A stretch of DNA of 64,000 bases. It comes from Limimaricola sp. G21655-S1 (GTDB taxonomy: Bacteria > Pseudomonadota > Alphaproteobacteria > Rhodobacterales > Rhodobacteraceae). Positions 26,858 to 38,595 of this stretch are shown here, in pieces (position 1 is the stretch's first letter; each line of letters begins with the position of its first letter). Under the pieces are notes generated by a model. That model did not search any database. It worked only from the letters and a program-made list of their open reading frames with translations, and was not told the origin of the DNA. The position numbers were made by a program, and so were the translations under genes. Where the stretch lies: contig NZ_JAPWGO010000001.1 in assembly GCF_027213785.1 (NCBI RefSeq), forward strand, positions 1 through 64,000. Reading direction: 5' to 3'.

Positions 26858-28372
26858 TCAACCGGGCAGCGGACCGGCGGCCCGGATCATCTCGGCATGG
26901 GCGCGCGCGATCTCGGCGTCGCGCCCGGCACCGAGCAGCGCCATCACCCGGCCGTCCTTGACGTAGCGGGCGGTGAAATCGGCGGTGGGGTCGCCGTCGA
27001 TACGGATCTCGTCCCAGTCCTGGGCATGGCCGAGATAGCGGTATTGCCGCCCCAGAGCGGTCCAGAAGAAGGGGACGTCGATCTCGCTCGCGGGCTTGCC
27101 GAGCATGGCGCGGGCCGCGCGGGCGCCGTGCTGACGCGCGACCCGCCAATGCTCGATCCGGACCCGGCCCCATGGCGTCGGTACGCGCGCCACGTCGCCG
27201 GCGGCCCAGACGCCATCGAGAGCCTCGATGGCGAGGTCCGGCCCGGTGCGCAGCCCGCCATCCTCATCGGGCGACAGCCCCTCGATCGCGGTGGCCGGGC
27301 GGACGCCGATCGCGAGCAATACCAGATCGCTCTCCAACCGCTCGCCGCTTTCGAGCCGCACCGCCGAGACGCGCCCCTCGCCCTCGAAGCCCGCGACATT
27401 GGCGCCGGTGACGAAGCGCACGCCCTTGGCCTCGTGCTCGGCCCGGATCGCGCGGCCGACCTCCTCGCCGACGATCTTCGCGAGAGGCGTCTCCTCGCGC
27501 AGCGCCACCGTCACCTCCAGCCCGCGCTTGGCGAAGCTCAGCGCCGCTTCCAGCCCGGTGAAGCCACCGCCGACCACCACCGCGCGCTTGGCCTCGCCGG
27601 CGGCGCGAGTGAGGATCTCGGCCTCCTGCCGCGAGCGCAGGTGGTACAGCCCGCCGAGATCGGCGCCGGGCAGGTCGAGCAGGTTGGCGGTGCCGCCGGT
27701 GGCGATCAGCAACGCATCATAGCCATGGGTCGCGCCGGTCTCGGTGCGGACCTCCTTCGCGGCGGCGTCGATCGCTGCCACGCGTCCTTCGACGAGGTCG
27801 ATATCGCGCTCGGCCAGCGCCTCGGGCGGGGTGAGGGTAAGGTGGCGCGGCAACTCGCCGCTCGCCAGCACTCCCTTGCTGAGCAGGGTCCGGTCATAGG
27901 GGGGCTGCCCTTCCGGCGAGATCATCGAGATCGATCCCTCGAAGCCTTCTTCGCGCAGCGTCAAGGCACAGGCATCGGCCGCCGCTCCGGTGCCGGCGAT
28001 GACGATGCGGCGCGTTTCCTTGCCGCGCCGGACATGCGCCGGGGCGGGGTGGGGGTCGGCCGCCTCCGGCACCTCCACAAAGACGTGGCCATCGCGCTGC
28101 TCCACCGCATAGCGGCGCAGGTCGCCATGGCCCGGCGGCTGGGTCTGCTTGCCCGAGGAAACGTCGAAACAGGCGTGGTGAAAGGCGCAGATCAGCCGGT
28201 CGCCATCGAGATGACCCTTGGAGAGCGGCAGGCCGAAATGCGGGCAGGCATGGGCCAGCGCGGTGACCTCCGATCCGCGCCGGATCACGAGGATCGCGGT
28301 CTCGCCGGCCATGACCTTGAGCGGGCGGTTCTCCTCGAGATCCTCGAGCGCGCCGATATCGTGCCGTGCCAT
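26858..28372 (-). CDS. FAD-dependent oxidoreductase with N-terminal Rieske domain
   Basis: This 504-residue protein has an N-terminal Rieske [2Fe-2S] domain (residues 1-100, ligands in ACPHFGLPLSKG and ICAFHHACFD). A pyridine-nucleotide-disulfide reductase module follows, with an FAD loop (IVIAGTGAAADACALTL), an NAD loop (AVVVGGGFTGLEAALSFAKR) and VWAAGDVARVPT. This AIF-like or ferredoxin-reductase-like layout resembles the reductase component of dioxygenase systems and AIFM3. The fusion would pass electrons from NAD(P)H via FAD to the Rieske centre. No oxygenase gene is adjacent. The family partner is unknown. One oddity is that the FAD loop reads GTGAAA where GxGxxG is usual. Confidence 0.9.
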   Translation of the reverse strand: MARHDIGALEDLEENRPLKVMAGETAILVIRRGSEVTALAHACPHFGLPLSKGHLDGDRLICAFHHACFDVSSGKQTQPPGHGDLRRYAVEQRDGHVFVEVPEAADPHPAPAHVRRGKETRRIVIAGTGAAADACALTLREEGFEGSISMISPEGQPPYDRTLLSKGVLASGELPRHLTLTPPEALAERDIDLVEGRVAAIDAAAKEVRTETGATHGYDALLIATGGTANLLDLPGADLGGLYHLRSRQEAEILTRAAGEAKRAVVVGGGFTGLEAALSFAKRGLEVTVALREETPLAKIVGEEVGRAIRAEHEAKGVRFVTGANVAGFEGEGRVSAVRLESGERLESDLVLLAIGVRPATAIEGLSPDEDGGLRTGPDLAIEALDGVWAAGDVARVPTPWGRVRIEHWRVARQHGARAARAMLGKPASEIDVPFFWTALGRQYRYLGHAQDWDEIRIDGDPTADFTARYVKDGRVMALLGAGRDAEIARAHAEMIRAAGPLPG

Positions 28373-28440
28373 GATCGTCCCTCCGCCGGTTTCCCACTGG
28401 GCGAACCGGCGAAGGGTGGGAGAGTTCCACGCGGAACGGA

Positions 28441-30705
28441 TCAGCGCTTGCGCGTGACCTTGCGCTTTTCCTTCTTGGCGCGCACGGCCGCCTTCTTCTT
28501 GGCGACGCCCGCCTTGCGGCGCGGCGGCTTGCCGGGGCGGCGCGAGGGGCCGCGCGGCATCGTCGCGCCATCGATTTCGACCAGCTCGGCGATCAGCCCG
28601 CCGGAGATCGGCGCCGCCTCCACCAGCCGGGCGGTGACGCGCTGCCCCAGCCCGATCACCCGGCCGCTATCCGAGCCCATCAGCGTCTGGCTTTCGGCAT
28701 CGAAGTGGAAGAACTCGTTCCCGAGCGAGCGGATCGGCACCAGAGCGTCGGCGCCGGTCTCGTCGAGCTTCACGAAGACGCCGAAGCGGGCAATGCCGCT
28801 GATCCTTCCCGGAAGCTCGGCGCCGATCCGTTCGGACATGAAGGCCGCGAGGTAGCGGTCGGTGGTGTCGCGCTCGGCCAGCATTGAGCGGCGCTCGGTG
28901 TCGGAGATCTGCTTGGCGGTCTCGTCGAGCCGTTCGAGATCGGTGTCGCTGAGACCGTCCTTGCCCCAGCCATGCGCCGAGATCAGGCCGCGATGCACGA
29001 TCAGGTCGGAATAGCGCCGGATCGGCGAGGTGAAATGCGCGTAGTCCCTGAGCGCGAGGCCGAAATGGCCGAAATTCTCGGCGTTGTAATAGGCCTGCGT
29101 CATCGAGCGCAGCGTCGCGAGGTTGATCAACTCGTCCTGCTCGGTGCCCTCGGCCTGCGCCAGAAGCTGGTTGAGATGCGCGGTCTTGAGCACCTGACCC
29201 TTGGCCAGCGTCAGACCCGAGCCCTTCACCACCTCGCGCAGCGCGTCGAGCTTGTCGGGGTTGGGCTCCTCGTGGACCCGGAACAGCAGCGGCTGGCGCT
29301 TGGCGATCAGCGTCTCGGCGGCGCAGACATTGGCCAGCACCATGAATTCCTCGATCAGCCGGTGCGCGTCGAGCCGGTCCTTGAAGGAGATCGAGGTGAC
29401 CTGCCCCATCTCGTTCAGCTCGATCCGCCGCTCGGGCAGGTCGAGTTCCAGGGGCTGGCGCCGCTCGCGTGCCTTCTTGAGCGCGCCATAGGCGGCCCAG
29501 AGCGGGCGCAGCACCTCGTCCAGCATGGTGGCGGCGCGGTCGGTGGGCTGGCCGTCAATCGCGCTCTGCGCCTCTTCGTAGGACATCGAGGCGGCCGAGC
29601 GCATCAGCGCCCGCTCGAAGCGGTGGCCGATCTTCTCGCCATTCGCGTCGATGCGGATGCGCACCGCGATCACCGCGCGCGGCACGCCTTCGTGCAGCGA
29701 GCACAGGTCGCCCGAGAGCCGATCGGGCAGCATCGGCACGACCCGGTCGGGGAAATAGGTGGAGTTGCCGCGCTTGCGCGCCTCGCGGTCGAGCTCGGAG
29801 CCCGGCGTCACGTAATGGGCGACGTCGGCGATGGCGACCCAGAGGATATGGCCGCCCTCGTTGTCGGGCGCGTCGTCGGGTTGCGCCAGCACCGCGTCGT
29901 CATGGTCGCGCGCGTCGCTGGGGTCGATGGTGATCAGCGGCAGCTCGCGCAGATCGGCGCGCCCCTTGAGCCCGGCGGGCTTCTTGCCATCGGCCTCGGC
30001 CAGCACCGCGTCGGGGAAGTGGTCCGGGATGCCGTGCTGGTGGATCGCGATGAGCGAGACGGCGCGCGGCGCGGTGGGATCGCCCAGCCGCGACATCACG
30101 CGCGCCTTGGGCAGGCCGAGGCGGCCCTTGGGTCCCGACTGCTCGGCCTCGACCAGCTCGCCGTCCTTGGCGCCGTGCTCGGCGCCTTCGGGAACGATCC
30201 ACTGCTTGTCGACGCCCTTGTCGATCGGCACGATGCGCCCGCCCTCGCTGGCCTTCTTGAAGATGCCGAGGATGCGCAGCGGGTTGGTGCCGATCTTGCG
30301 GATCAACCGCGCGGTATAGTCGTGCTCCTCGCCCGGCGTGGCGGTGAGCTTGGCGAGGATGCGGTCGCCCGCACCCAGGCCCGCGTCGCTCTCGCGTGTC
30401 AGGATCAGTACCTTGGGCTCCTCGCCATCGCCATGCCATTCAAGCGGTCGGGCCCAGAGATCGCCATCTGCATCGGGCGGCAGCACCGAGAGCACCGAGA
30501 CCGGGGGCAGCCGGTCCGGGTCGCGGTAGGTCTTGCGCTTCTTCTGCAGGTGCCCTTCGTCCTCGAGCTCGCGCAGCAGGCGCTTGAGGTCGATCCGCGC
30601 CGCGCCTTTGATGCCGAAGGCACGGGCGATGTCGCGTTTCGCGGTCTGGGTCGGGTTGTCGGAGATCCATTGCAGGACCTCCTCGCGGGAGGGCAATCTG
30701 TTCAT
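28441..30705 (-). CDS. rnr: Ribonuclease R
   Basis: This 754-residue 3'-5' exoribonuclease has a winged-helix N-terminus (PSREEVLQWISDNPTQTAKR), cold-shock domains and the RNB catalytic domain (LITIDPSDARDHDDAVLAQP, with the metal-binding Asp residues). HFTSPIRRYSDLIVHRGLIS and a C-terminal S1 domain (SGIARFGVFVKLDETGADAL) follow. A Lys/Arg-rich tail typical of RNase R ends the protein. It degrades structured RNA and acts with tmRNA. The start MNRLPSREEV is the first ATG in frame. Confidence 0.95.
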   Translation of the reverse strand: MNRLPSREEVLQWISDNPTQTAKRDIARAFGIKGAARIDLKRLLRELEDEGHLQKKRKTYRDPDRLPPVSVLSVLPPDADGDLWARPLEWHGDGEEPKVLILTRESDAGLGAGDRILAKLTATPGEEHDYTARLIRKIGTNPLRILGIFKKASEGGRIVPIDKGVDKQWIVPEGAEHGAKDGELVEAEQSGPKGRLGLPKARVMSRLGDPTAPRAVSLIAIHQHGIPDHFPDAVLAEADGKKPAGLKGRADLRELPLITIDPSDARDHDDAVLAQPDDAPDNEGGHILWVAIADVAHYVTPGSELDREARKRGNSTYFPDRVVPMLPDRLSGDLCSLHEGVPRAVIAVRIRIDANGEKIGHRFERALMRSAASMSYEEAQSAIDGQPTDRAATMLDEVLRPLWAAYGALKKARERRQPLELDLPERRIELNEMGQVTSISFKDRLDAHRLIEEFMVLANVCAAETLIAKRQPLLFRVHEEPNPDKLDALREVVKGSGLTLAKGQVLKTAHLNQLLAQAEGTEQDELINLATLRSMTQAYYNAENFGHFGLALRDYAHFTSPIRRYSDLIVHRGLISAHGWGKDGLSDTDLERLDETAKQISDTERRSMLAERDTTDRYLAAFMSERIGAELPGRISGIARFGVFVKLDETGADALVPIRSLGNEFFHFDAESQTLMGSDSGRVIGLGQRVTARLVEAAPISGGLIAELVEIDGATMPRGPSRRPGKPPRRKAGVAKKKAAVRAKKEKRKVTRKR

Positions 30706-30758
30706 GCGCAGCAGGTAGCACGCGCATGGGGGGTCGTCACGCGATCAGGTGGCCCGCC

Positions 30759-31187
30759 CTAGCGGTCCAGCCGCTTCTCCATGTCGCGATGCGGAATGCC
30801 GGCGTCGTCGTATTCCGGGCCGTAGGCGACATAGCCGAGCTTTTCGTAGAAGGGCAGGGCGTGAGTCTGGGCCGAGAGATAGAGCCGCGTCACGCCCGGG
30901 CGCGAGCGCAGCGCCTCTTCGGCCTGCCGCATGATCGCCGCGCCCAAGCCCGTGCCGCGATGCTCGCGCAGCACCGCGACGCGACCGATCTTGCCGGTCT
31001 CGCCGCGGATCAGCAGCCGCGCGGTGCCGGCGGGCTTGCCGTCGCAGGTGGCGATGAGATGGATCGCCTCGGCGTCGAGCCCGTCCATCTCGTCCGCCTC
31101 GGAGACGTTCTGCTCCTCGATGAAAACGGTACGGCGCAGCGCGTGGCAATGGGTGAGGTCGGTGGTCTCGGTGATCTCGTGTTTCAC
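30759..31187 (-). CDS. GNAT-family N-acetyltransferase
   Basis: This 142-residue acetyltransferase carries [20 protein letters not shown] near the N-terminus, then [20 protein letters not shown] (acetyl-CoA site) and [20 protein letters not shown]. The pattern resembles ElaA/YjcF-type GNATs. The start is GTG, overlapping the dapE stop (GTGA), so it is translated together with dapE. This linkage does not itself show the substrate. Confidence 0.88.
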   Translation of the reverse strand: MKHEITETTDLTHCHALRRTVFIEEQNVSEADEMDGLDAEAIHLIATCDGKPAGTARLLIRGETGKIGRVAVLREHRGTGLGAAIMRQAEEALRSRPGVTRLYLSAQTHALPFYEKLGYVAYGPEYDDAGIPHRDMEKRLDR

Positions 31188-32332
31188 GTGAAGTAGTCCT
31201 TGAGGATCCGGGCATAGACGGATTTCAGCCGGTGGATCTGGGCGATCTCCACCCGCTCGTCGACCTGGTGCATGGTCTGGCCGACCAGCCCGAACTCGAC
31301 CACCGGGCAGTGATCCTTGACGAAGCGCGCATCCGAGGTGCCGCCCGTGGTCGAGAGTTCCGGGCGCAGCCCGGTCTCGGCCTCGACCGCGGCCGCCACC
31401 AGATCCGACAGCGGTCCCGGCGGCGTCAGGAAGGATTCGCCCGAGATCTTCACCTCGACGCCGATCTCGACGCCGAACTCCTCGGCCACCCAATCGGCCT
31501 CGGCGCGCAGCCACTCGGTCAGCTTGGCGCCCGAGTGCAGGTCGTTGAAGCGGATGTTGAGCGTGGCGCGGGTCTGGCGCGGGATCACGTTGGTGGCGGG
31601 GTTGCCGGTGTCCATCGTCACCACCGCCAGCGTCGAGGCGTCGAAATGGTCGGTGCCCTGATCGAGCGGGTGGCTCGACAGCCGGTCCACCAGCCGCGCC
31701 ATCGCCGGGATCGGGTTGTTCGCCCGGTGCGGATAGGCGGAATGCCCCTGCGTGCCGGTCACCGTCAGGAAGGCGTTGAGCGAGCCGCGCCGACCGATCT
31801 TGATCATGTCGCCGAAACGCTCGGGGCAGGTGGGCTCGCCAACGAGGCACAGATCCATCCTCTCGCCGGTCTCGGCCATCCAGTCGAGCAGCGCCCGGGT
31901 GCCGTCGACGCCCTCGCCCTCCTCGTCGCCGGTGATGGCGAGGATCACCGCGCCGTCGGGGGGCGTGTCCCGCACGAAGTCGATGGCGGCCGCGACAAAG
32001 GCCGCGACGCCGGATTTCATGTCGCAGGCGCCGCGCCCGTAGAGCTGGCCGTCCTTCTCCTCGGCACCGAAGGGATCGACCGACCAGTCGTCGCGATTGC
32101 CCACCGGCACCACGTCGGTATGGCCGTTGAAGCCGAAGCTCCGCGCCGCGCCCTTGTCACCCCAGCGGGCGAAGAGGTTGGCGATGCCGCCGCGATCGAC
32201 GCGGGTACAGTCGAAACCGGCCGCCTCCAGCATCCCCTGCAGCAGCACCAGCGCGCCGCCCTCCTCCGGGGTGACGGAGGCGCAGCGGATCAGCCGCGCG
32301 GTCAGATCGGCGGGGTCTGTGGTCTGGGACAT
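31184..32332 (-). CDS. dapE: Succinyl-diaminopimelate desuccinylase
   Basis: This 382-residue M20-family metallohydrolase releases L,L-diaminopimelate and succinate in lysine and peptidoglycan synthesis. The metal ligands are in [38 protein letters not shown] and [20 protein letters not shown]. The dimerisation domain includes [20 protein letters not shown], and [20 protein letters not shown] lies near the end. dapD (the succinylase) lies about 2 kb upstream on the same strand, with four other genes or gaps between. Confidence 0.96.
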   Translation of the reverse strand: MSQTTDPADLTARLIRCASVTPEEGGALVLLQGMLEAAGFDCTRVDRGGIANLFARWGDKGAARSFGFNGHTDVVPVGNRDDWSVDPFGAEEKDGQLYGRGACDMKSGVAAFVAAAIDFVRDTPPDGAVILAITGDEEGEGVDGTRALLDWMAETGERMDLCLVGEPTCPERFGDMIKIGRRGSLNAFLTVTGTQGHSAYPHRANNPIPAMARLVDRLSSHPLDQGTDHFDASTLAVVTMDTGNPATNVIPRQTRATLNIRFNDLHSGAKLTEWLRAEADWVAEEFGVEIGVEVKISGESFLTPPGPLSDLVAAAVEAETGLRPELSTTGGTSDARFVKDHCPVVEFGLVGQTMHQVDERVEIAQIHRLKSVYARILKDYFT

Positions 32333-32391
32333 CCGGTCACTCCTTCGGTTGAGGAAGGGGTAGCGCGGGGGAAGGGCGGTTTCAATCGGGG

Positions 32392-32757
32392 CTAGTGCAG
32401 CGTGTCCGTGCCGCCCTTGGCGTCCTCGAAGAACGGCGTCATCTGCGCCACGATCACCGAGTTCTCCTCGAGCGCGCGGCCCATCAGCGCCCGCTCGTCA
32501 TCGTCGATGTCGTGCCCCTCGGCCAGCCGCTCGTCGAGCGTGCCGTAGCCGGTGACGTCGAGCGGCGCGAGATCGGCCTGCTTGAGGATGGCGACGGTCT
32601 CGCGCACCGCCTCGGCCTCGTCGACGCCCGAGGCGTAGCACATCAGCGCAGCGCCGGTGGCGCCTTCGGGCAGACCGTCGCCGGTCCTGCGGCCGACCTC
32701 GACCAGCAGCGTGTAGACCTGCTGGGTGCGCCTGGGCTTGTCCTGCTTCTGGGCCAT
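32392..32757 (-). CDS. Hypothetical protein, 121 aa
   Basis: I do not recognise a family. The protein is soluble, with a basic N-terminus ([20 protein letters not shown]) and an acidic second half ([20 protein letters not shown]). The pattern of short helices suggests a compact alpha/beta fold. GGAGACG precedes the ATG. It lies 59 bp upstream of dapE on the same strand and may be co-transcribed with it. It is separated from the GlsB-like gene upstream by a hairpin terminator. Confidence 0.7.
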   Translation of the reverse strand: MAQKQDKPRRTQQVYTLLVEVGRRTGDGLPEGATGAALMCYASGVDEAEAVRETVAILKQADLAPLDVTGYGTLDERLAEGHDIDDDERALMGRALEENSVIVAQMTPFFEDAKGGTDTLH

Positions 32758-32811
32758 GATCGTCTCCGTTCCCGTCCCGACGCAGGTGGCACCCATGCGC
32801 GCGATGCGCAA

Positions 32812-32836
32812 GACCCCGCGCCACCGGCGCGGGGTC
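32812..32836. terminator. Intrinsic terminator downstream of GlsB-like gene
   Basis: A perfect 11-bp stem (GACCCCGCGCC with GGCGCGGGGTC) has a 3-base loop, 26 bp beyond the stop of the GlsB-like gene on the minus strand. Only a short TT follows. Confidence 0.7.
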
Positions 32837-32861
32837 CAGAAGGTCTCGTCGAGACTGCGGA

Positions 32862-33119
32862 TCAGCCGTGCTTCCTGCCGCGGATCATCCGCGCGATGCC
32901 GATCAGGATGCAGGCGCCGATGAAGCCGGCGATCAGCGAACCCCAGAATCCTGTGAGCCCGGCGCCCACGAGACCGAGGAGGAAATTGAACAGCATCGCC
33001 CCGAGAATGCCGAGGATGATGTTCATCAGCAGGCCCATATCGGCCTTCATGAATTTTTCGGCCAACCACCCGGCGATCGCGCCGATGATGATCGCCGTGA
33101 ACCAACCCACACCGCTCAT
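32862..33119 (-). CDS. GlsB/YeaQ/YmgE-family small membrane protein
   Basis: This 85-residue protein has three hydrophobic, Gly-rich segments (MSGVGWFTAIIIGAIAGWLA, NIILGILGAMLFNFLLGLVG, IAGFIGACILIGIARMIRGR). This is the transglycosylase-associated/GlsB stress protein pattern. Such proteins are often induced by general or acid stress. The ATG was preferred to an in-frame GTG three codons upstream because GGAG lies 8 bases before it. The gene is flanked by a terminator on its 3' side. Confidence 0.88.
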   Translation of the reverse strand: MSGVGWFTAIIIGAIAGWLAEKFMKADMGLLMNIILGILGAMLFNFLLGLVGAGLTGFWGSLIAGFIGACILIGIARMIRGRKHG

Positions 33120-33209
33120 GTCGTCCACTCCAGTATTCCGACCGGTCCCCCCGGCCCTTCAGGGTCTGAACACGCGAAGGTGAGGATGCGTTCCGCGCCC
33201 CGCTCGACC

Positions 33210-34238
<1,029 letters not shown>

Positions 34239-34295
34239 GCCCTCCCAAGGGTCGCGGCGGCGGCGCGGTTCCACCCCGCCACCGCGATCACGGGA

Positions 34296-35129
<834 letters not shown>

Positions 35130-35219
35130 GGGACGGGCTCCGGTTTGTGATGCGGCTCGGGGGCGGCTATAGACCGGATGCGGCAATCGGCGCAACGCGC
35201 CCCAGGGTAAGGGAACGGC

Positions 35220-36071
35220 ATGACCAAGGACAGACGACACCTGATGCGCGACAGCCAAGAGGACCAGCGCACCGCAGGGCAGGTGCCCCAGACGCCGCAG
35301 ACCATGTCGCCCTCCTACCGTCTGGCCTTTGCCGACGAGCAGTTCCTGCTGCGCGACGATCTGCGCCCGGTGCGCTGGCAGCTCGAGCTTCTCAAGCCCG
35401 AACTGCTGATGAACGAGGCCGGGGTGAACTCCACCGTGGTGCTGTTCGGCGGCGCCCGCATTCCCGAGCCTGCGAAGAAGCACACCGCCCGCACCGAGAC
35501 ACTGGCGGAGCTGTCGGCCTTCTACGAGGAGGCGCGGCTGTTCGCGCGCCGGGTCACCGAGTGGTCCTTGCAATCGGGCGGCACCGAGAACGTCATCGTC
35601 ACGGGCGGCGGTCCCGGCGTGATGGAGGCGGGCAATCGCGGCGCGCAGGAGGCGGGGGGCCGTTCGGTCGGCCTCAACATCGTGCTGCCGCACGAGCAGG
35701 CGCCGAACCCCTATGTGACGCCGGAGCTGGCGTTCAACTTCCACTACTTCGCGATCCGCAAGATGCATTTCCTGATGCGCGCCAAGGCGGTGTGCGTGTT
35801 CCCCGGTGGCTTCGGCACGCTCGACGAGCTGTTCGAGGCGCTGACGCTGATCCAGACCGGGCGGATGAAGCGGGTGCCGTTCCTGCTGTTCGGCCGTGCC
35901 TTCTGGGAGAAGATCGTCGACTGGCAGGCGCTGGCCGATGCCGGCACCATCGCCGACGAGGACCTGCAGCTGTTCAAGTTCGTGGAGACCGCCGAGGAGG
36001 CCTTCGAGGCGATGCGCACATGGACCCATGCAGGCGAGCGTCGCGAACATATCCCGGGCCGGGACGAGTAG
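35220..36071 (+). CDS. LOG/TIGR00730-family nucleotide 5'-monophosphate phosphoribohydrolase-like protein
   Basis: This 283-residue Rossmann-type protein has the family signatures [20 protein letters not shown] and [20 protein letters not shown] (the PGGxGTxxE nucleotide site), and [18 protein letters not shown]. Relatives either release free cytokinin bases from their ribotides or hydrolyse nucleotide 5'-monophosphates; this longer version probably does the latter. There is no signal peptide. It is divergent from dapD and followed by a palindromic intergenic repeat that may end its transcript. Confidence 0.88.
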   Translation: MTKDRRHLMRDSQEDQRTAGQVPQTPQTMSPSYRLAFADEQFLLRDDLRPVRWQLELLKPELLMNEAGVNSTVVLFGGARIPEPAKKHTARTETLAELSAFYEEARLFARRVTEWSLQSGGTENVIVTGGGPGVMEAGNRGAQEAGGRSVGLNIVLPHEQAPNPYVTPELAFNFHYFAIRKMHFLMRAKAVCVFPGGFGTLDELFEALTLIQTGRMKRVPFLLFGRAFWEKIVDWQALADAGTIADEDLQLFKFVETAEEAFEAMRTWTHAGERREHIPGRDE

Positions 36072-36082
36072 GGGCCAGCCGC

Positions 36083-36170
36083 AGGATTTGCGTATTTGAA
36101 GAAAGATGAAAGGGTGCGGCGCTCCCGGGATAGGGCGCGCCGCCCAAACTCATCTTTCCAAGAATACGCA
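36083..36170. repeat. GCGTATTT intergenic repeat, full palindromic pair
   Basis: The left arm GGATTTGCGTATTTGAAGAA continues AGATGAAAGG. The right arm, read in reverse, is TGCGTATTCTTGGAAAGATG. A GC-rich centre with GGCGCGCCGCC-like symmetry lies between them. It begins 12 bp after the LOG-family stop and faces the end of the tudor-like gene, so it may act as a bidirectional terminator. Confidence 0.65.
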
Positions 36171-36199
36171 TGGCGTCGCATTGGCCATGCGCGCGCCCC

Positions 36200-36412
36200 T
36201 CAGGCCTTGGAAACCTCGGAGTGGCCCTTGAGCACCTCGTCGCCATCCTCCTGCTCGATCAGGTAGGCGGGATCGTCTTCGCTGGCGTTCCGGGTGATCT
36301 CGGCCCCCGAGATCGTTTTGGTGATCTTCTGGTGATAGACCTTGGTGATCTTGCCGATCCCGGTGCCGTTGCCCCAGTTCCACTTCACCTTGTCGCCCTC
36401 GGAATAGCTCAT
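36200..36412 (-). CDS. Small tudor-like (DUF2945, hypervirulence-associated) protein
   Basis: This 70-residue protein has the SH3-like tudor pattern YSEGDKVKWNWGNGTGIGKI, then IGKITKVYHQKITKTISGAE and DPAYLIEQEDGDEVLKGHSE. Homologues annotated as HVA1/DUF2945 occur in bacteria and fungi and have no established function. It is a monocistronic gene with GGAGGCACGGCC before the ATG. It faces the palindromic repeat at its 3' end. Confidence 0.85.
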   Translation of the reverse strand: MSYSEGDKVKWNWGNGTGIGKITKVYHQKITKTISGAEITRNASEDDPAYLIEQEDGDEVLKGHSEVSKA

Positions 36413-36471
36413 GGCCGTGCCTCCTGCTACGGATGCACGGCCAACGGCTCGGCGATAGGGATGTTCCCGCC

Positions 36472-37272
36472 TCAGGCGGTCGCGCGGCGCACCGGTTGCT
36501 GCCCGCCTTGGGCCCGCGCCTGCGCCGCTGCCTGCGACAGCATGCGCAATTCGGCCTGATTGCGGCCGATCCGCATGCGCAGCGCCTCTGGCAACTCTTC
36601 GGGTGTCTTGCCCTGCGCCTGCGCGGCCAGTTCGCGGGTCTGCGCCATCAGTGCCGTGGCGCGCATCTCGCGGTTGGCCTTGGAGCGGGCAGGAACGAGG
36701 AACAGCGGCGTCAGCGTCTTCAATTCGGGCTTTTCGGCCACCAGCGCGTCATAGCCCTCTTGGTCCTTGATCGCCGTGATCTCGTGGTGAAAACCGACCT
36801 GGCCGGGCAGCAGCAGATAGGCCTGCAGGTTGCGGCTGGCATTGCGCAGCCGCAGCACCGAATGCTCCACATGCATCTTGAGCGCGTAGGAGGCCACCGG
36901 CTTGAGCGGATCGAACTCCTTGGGCAGGGTCTTTTGCGGCATTCCCAGAAGTCGCGCCATCGCCTTGAGCACGTCGAGGGTCGATTTCACGCCAAGCGCC
37001 TTCAGGAAACGCTCGCCGGAGGTTTTCGACGCGCTCTCGTTCTTCTCGAGCCCGTCGCCCCGGGCCACGTAGAAGGAGATGCCGTTGGCAAGCGGGATCG
37101 CTCCGGTCTGGGTCACCGGGCCGGTGAACCTGCCCTCCTGCGCCCCTGCGTCCCAGGCATAGACGTCGCGCCAGACCGCCTTGGCGATCACCGGGTCGGA
37201 AAGGATCGCCTCCCGCAGGCTCCCCTCCGCCGCCGCCACCTCGAACTCGATCCCGTTGAGCTTGATCTGCAC
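36472..37272 (-). CDS. Hypothetical protein, 266 aa
   Basis: I do not recognise a family. The protein is soluble and mostly helical. It begins MQIKLNGIEFEVAAAEGSLR, which could form a short beta hairpin, and continues with helical, basic and polar stretches. The C-terminal 70 residues are Ala/Gln/Arg-rich and probably coiled (LRMLSQAAAQARAQGGQQPV). It lies 36 bp downstream of rlmN on the same strand and could be co-transcribed. There are no membrane segments, Cys clusters or nucleotide-binding loops. Confidence 0.7.
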   Translation of the reverse strand: MQIKLNGIEFEVAAAEGSLREAILSDPVIAKAVWRDVYAWDAGAQEGRFTGPVTQTGAIPLANGISFYVARGDGLEKNESASKTSGERFLKALGVKSTLDVLKAMARLLGMPQKTLPKEFDPLKPVASYALKMHVEHSVLRLRNASRNLQAYLLLPGQVGFHHEITAIKDQEGYDALVAEKPELKTLTPLFLVPARSKANREMRATALMAQTRELAAQAQGKTPEELPEALRMRIGRNQAELRMLSQAAAQARAQGGQQPVRRATA

Positions 37273-37308
37273 TGCTCTCTCCCCTCGTGGCGCGGTGTGT
37301 CCGGCGCC

Positions 37309-38484
37309 TTATCCCTGAACTTCGGCCGCGATCTCGGCGCGGCTCTTGCGGGCGCGCTCGGTCGCGGATTTGAGCTGGCCGCAGGCGGCCATGATGTCCT
37401 CGCCGCGCGGCGTGCGGATCGGGCTGGCATAGCCCGCCTTGTAGATGATGTCGGCGAAGGCGCGGATCCGGTTGTTGGACGACCGCTCATAGGGCGAGCC
37501 GGGCCATTCGTTGAAGGGGATCAGGTTGATCTTGGCCGGGATGCCCTCGATCAGCTTCACCAGCCGCCGGGCATCCTCGTCACTGTCGTTCACGTCCTTG
37601 AGCATCACGTATTCGAAGGTGATGCGCTCGGAGTTCGACAGCTTGGGATAGGCCTTGAGCGCCTCCAGAAGCTTCTCGATGTTCCACTTCTTGTTGATTG
37701 GCACCAGCTTATCGCGCACCTCGTCGGTGGTGGCGTGGAAGCTGACCGCGAGCATGCAGCCGATCTCTTCGGCGGTACGGGCGATCTCGGGCACGACGCC
37801 GGAGGTCGACAGCGTGATCCGGCGGCGCGACAGGGCGATGCCCTCGCCATCCATGGCGATCTTCATCGCGTCGCGCACGCCTTCGAAATTGTAGAGCGGC
37901 TCGCCCATGCCCATCAGCACGATGTTCGACAGCAGCCGCCGCTCCTCCTTGGGCACGCCGGGGCGCGGCCACTCGGCGAGGTCGTCGCGCACCAGCATCA
38001 CCTGGCCGATGATCTCGCCGGGCGTCAGGTTGCGCACCAGCTTCTGGGTGCCGGTGTGGCAGAACGAGCAGGTCAGGGTGCAGCCCACCTGGGACGAGAT
38101 GCACAGCGTGCCGCGCTCGTCCTCGGGGATGTAGACGGTCTCGACCTCGTGCCCCCCGGCGATCCGGACGAGGTATTTGCGGGTGCCGTCGGTCGAAACC
38201 TGCTTCGAGACGATCTCGGGCAGGCCGATGGTGAAGTTGGCGGCCAGAAGCTCGCGATAGGGCTTGGCGAGATTGGTCATCTCGTCGAAGCTGCGCACGC
38301 CCCAGTGATAGATCCACTGCCAGATCTGGTTCACCCGCATCTTCGCCTGTTTCTCGGGCGTGCCGGCCGCGATCAGCGCGTCGCGCATCGCCTCGCGGCG
38401 CATGCCGACGAGGTTCGGCAGCCCTTCGGCGGCCTTGCGCGGGATGGTCATCACGTCCTGGGTGATCGGGGCGGTTGCGGTCAT
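37309..38484 (-). CDS. rlmN: Dual-specificity 23S rRNA / tRNA adenine-C2 methyltransferase (radical SAM)
   Basis: This 391-residue radical-SAM enzyme methylates A2503 of 23S rRNA and A37 of some tRNAs. The cluster-binding motif CxxxCxxC is in [20 protein letters not shown] (Cys near 135, 139 and 142). [20 protein letters not shown] and [20 protein letters not shown] follow. The C-terminal resolving Cys is in [13 protein letters not shown]. The start [10 protein letters not shown] is preceded by GAGGTACCCC. It is the first of two same-strand genes, with the 266-aa hypothetical protein behind it. Confidence 0.96.
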   Translation of the reverse strand: MTATAPITQDVMTIPRKAAEGLPNLVGMRREAMRDALIAAGTPEKQAKMRVNQIWQWIYHWGVRSFDEMTNLAKPYRELLAANFTIGLPEIVSKQVSTDGTRKYLVRIAGGHEVETVYIPEDERGTLCISSQVGCTLTCSFCHTGTQKLVRNLTPGEIIGQVMLVRDDLAEWPRPGVPKEERRLLSNIVLMGMGEPLYNFEGVRDAMKIAMDGEGIALSRRRITLSTSGVVPEIARTAEEIGCMLAVSFHATTDEVRDKLVPINKKWNIEKLLEALKAYPKLSNSERITFEYVMLKDVNDSDEDARRLVKLIEGIPAKINLIPFNEWPGSPYERSSNNRIRAFADIIYKAGYASPIRTPRGEDIMAACGQLKSATERARKSRAEIAAEVQG

Positions 38485-38525
38485 CGGGGTACCTCGGGGC
38501 CGGGGGTGCCCGGCTCATATGGGAA

Positions 38526-38560
38526 AGCGGGCCCGGTCATCAAGGAAAACCGGCCCCGCT
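38526..38560. terminator. Imperfect terminator hairpin downstream of IalB-like gene
   Basis: AGCGGG-c-CCGGT pairs with ACCGG-c-CCCGCT (11 pairs, one mismatch) around an 11-base loop, 36 bp beyond the IalB-like stop on the minus strand. The next bases on that strand are TTCCC. It separates that gene from rlmN. Confidence 0.5.
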
Positions 38561-38595
38561 TCTGTATAACATGCCATGCCCCGGAGGGCGTGGAA

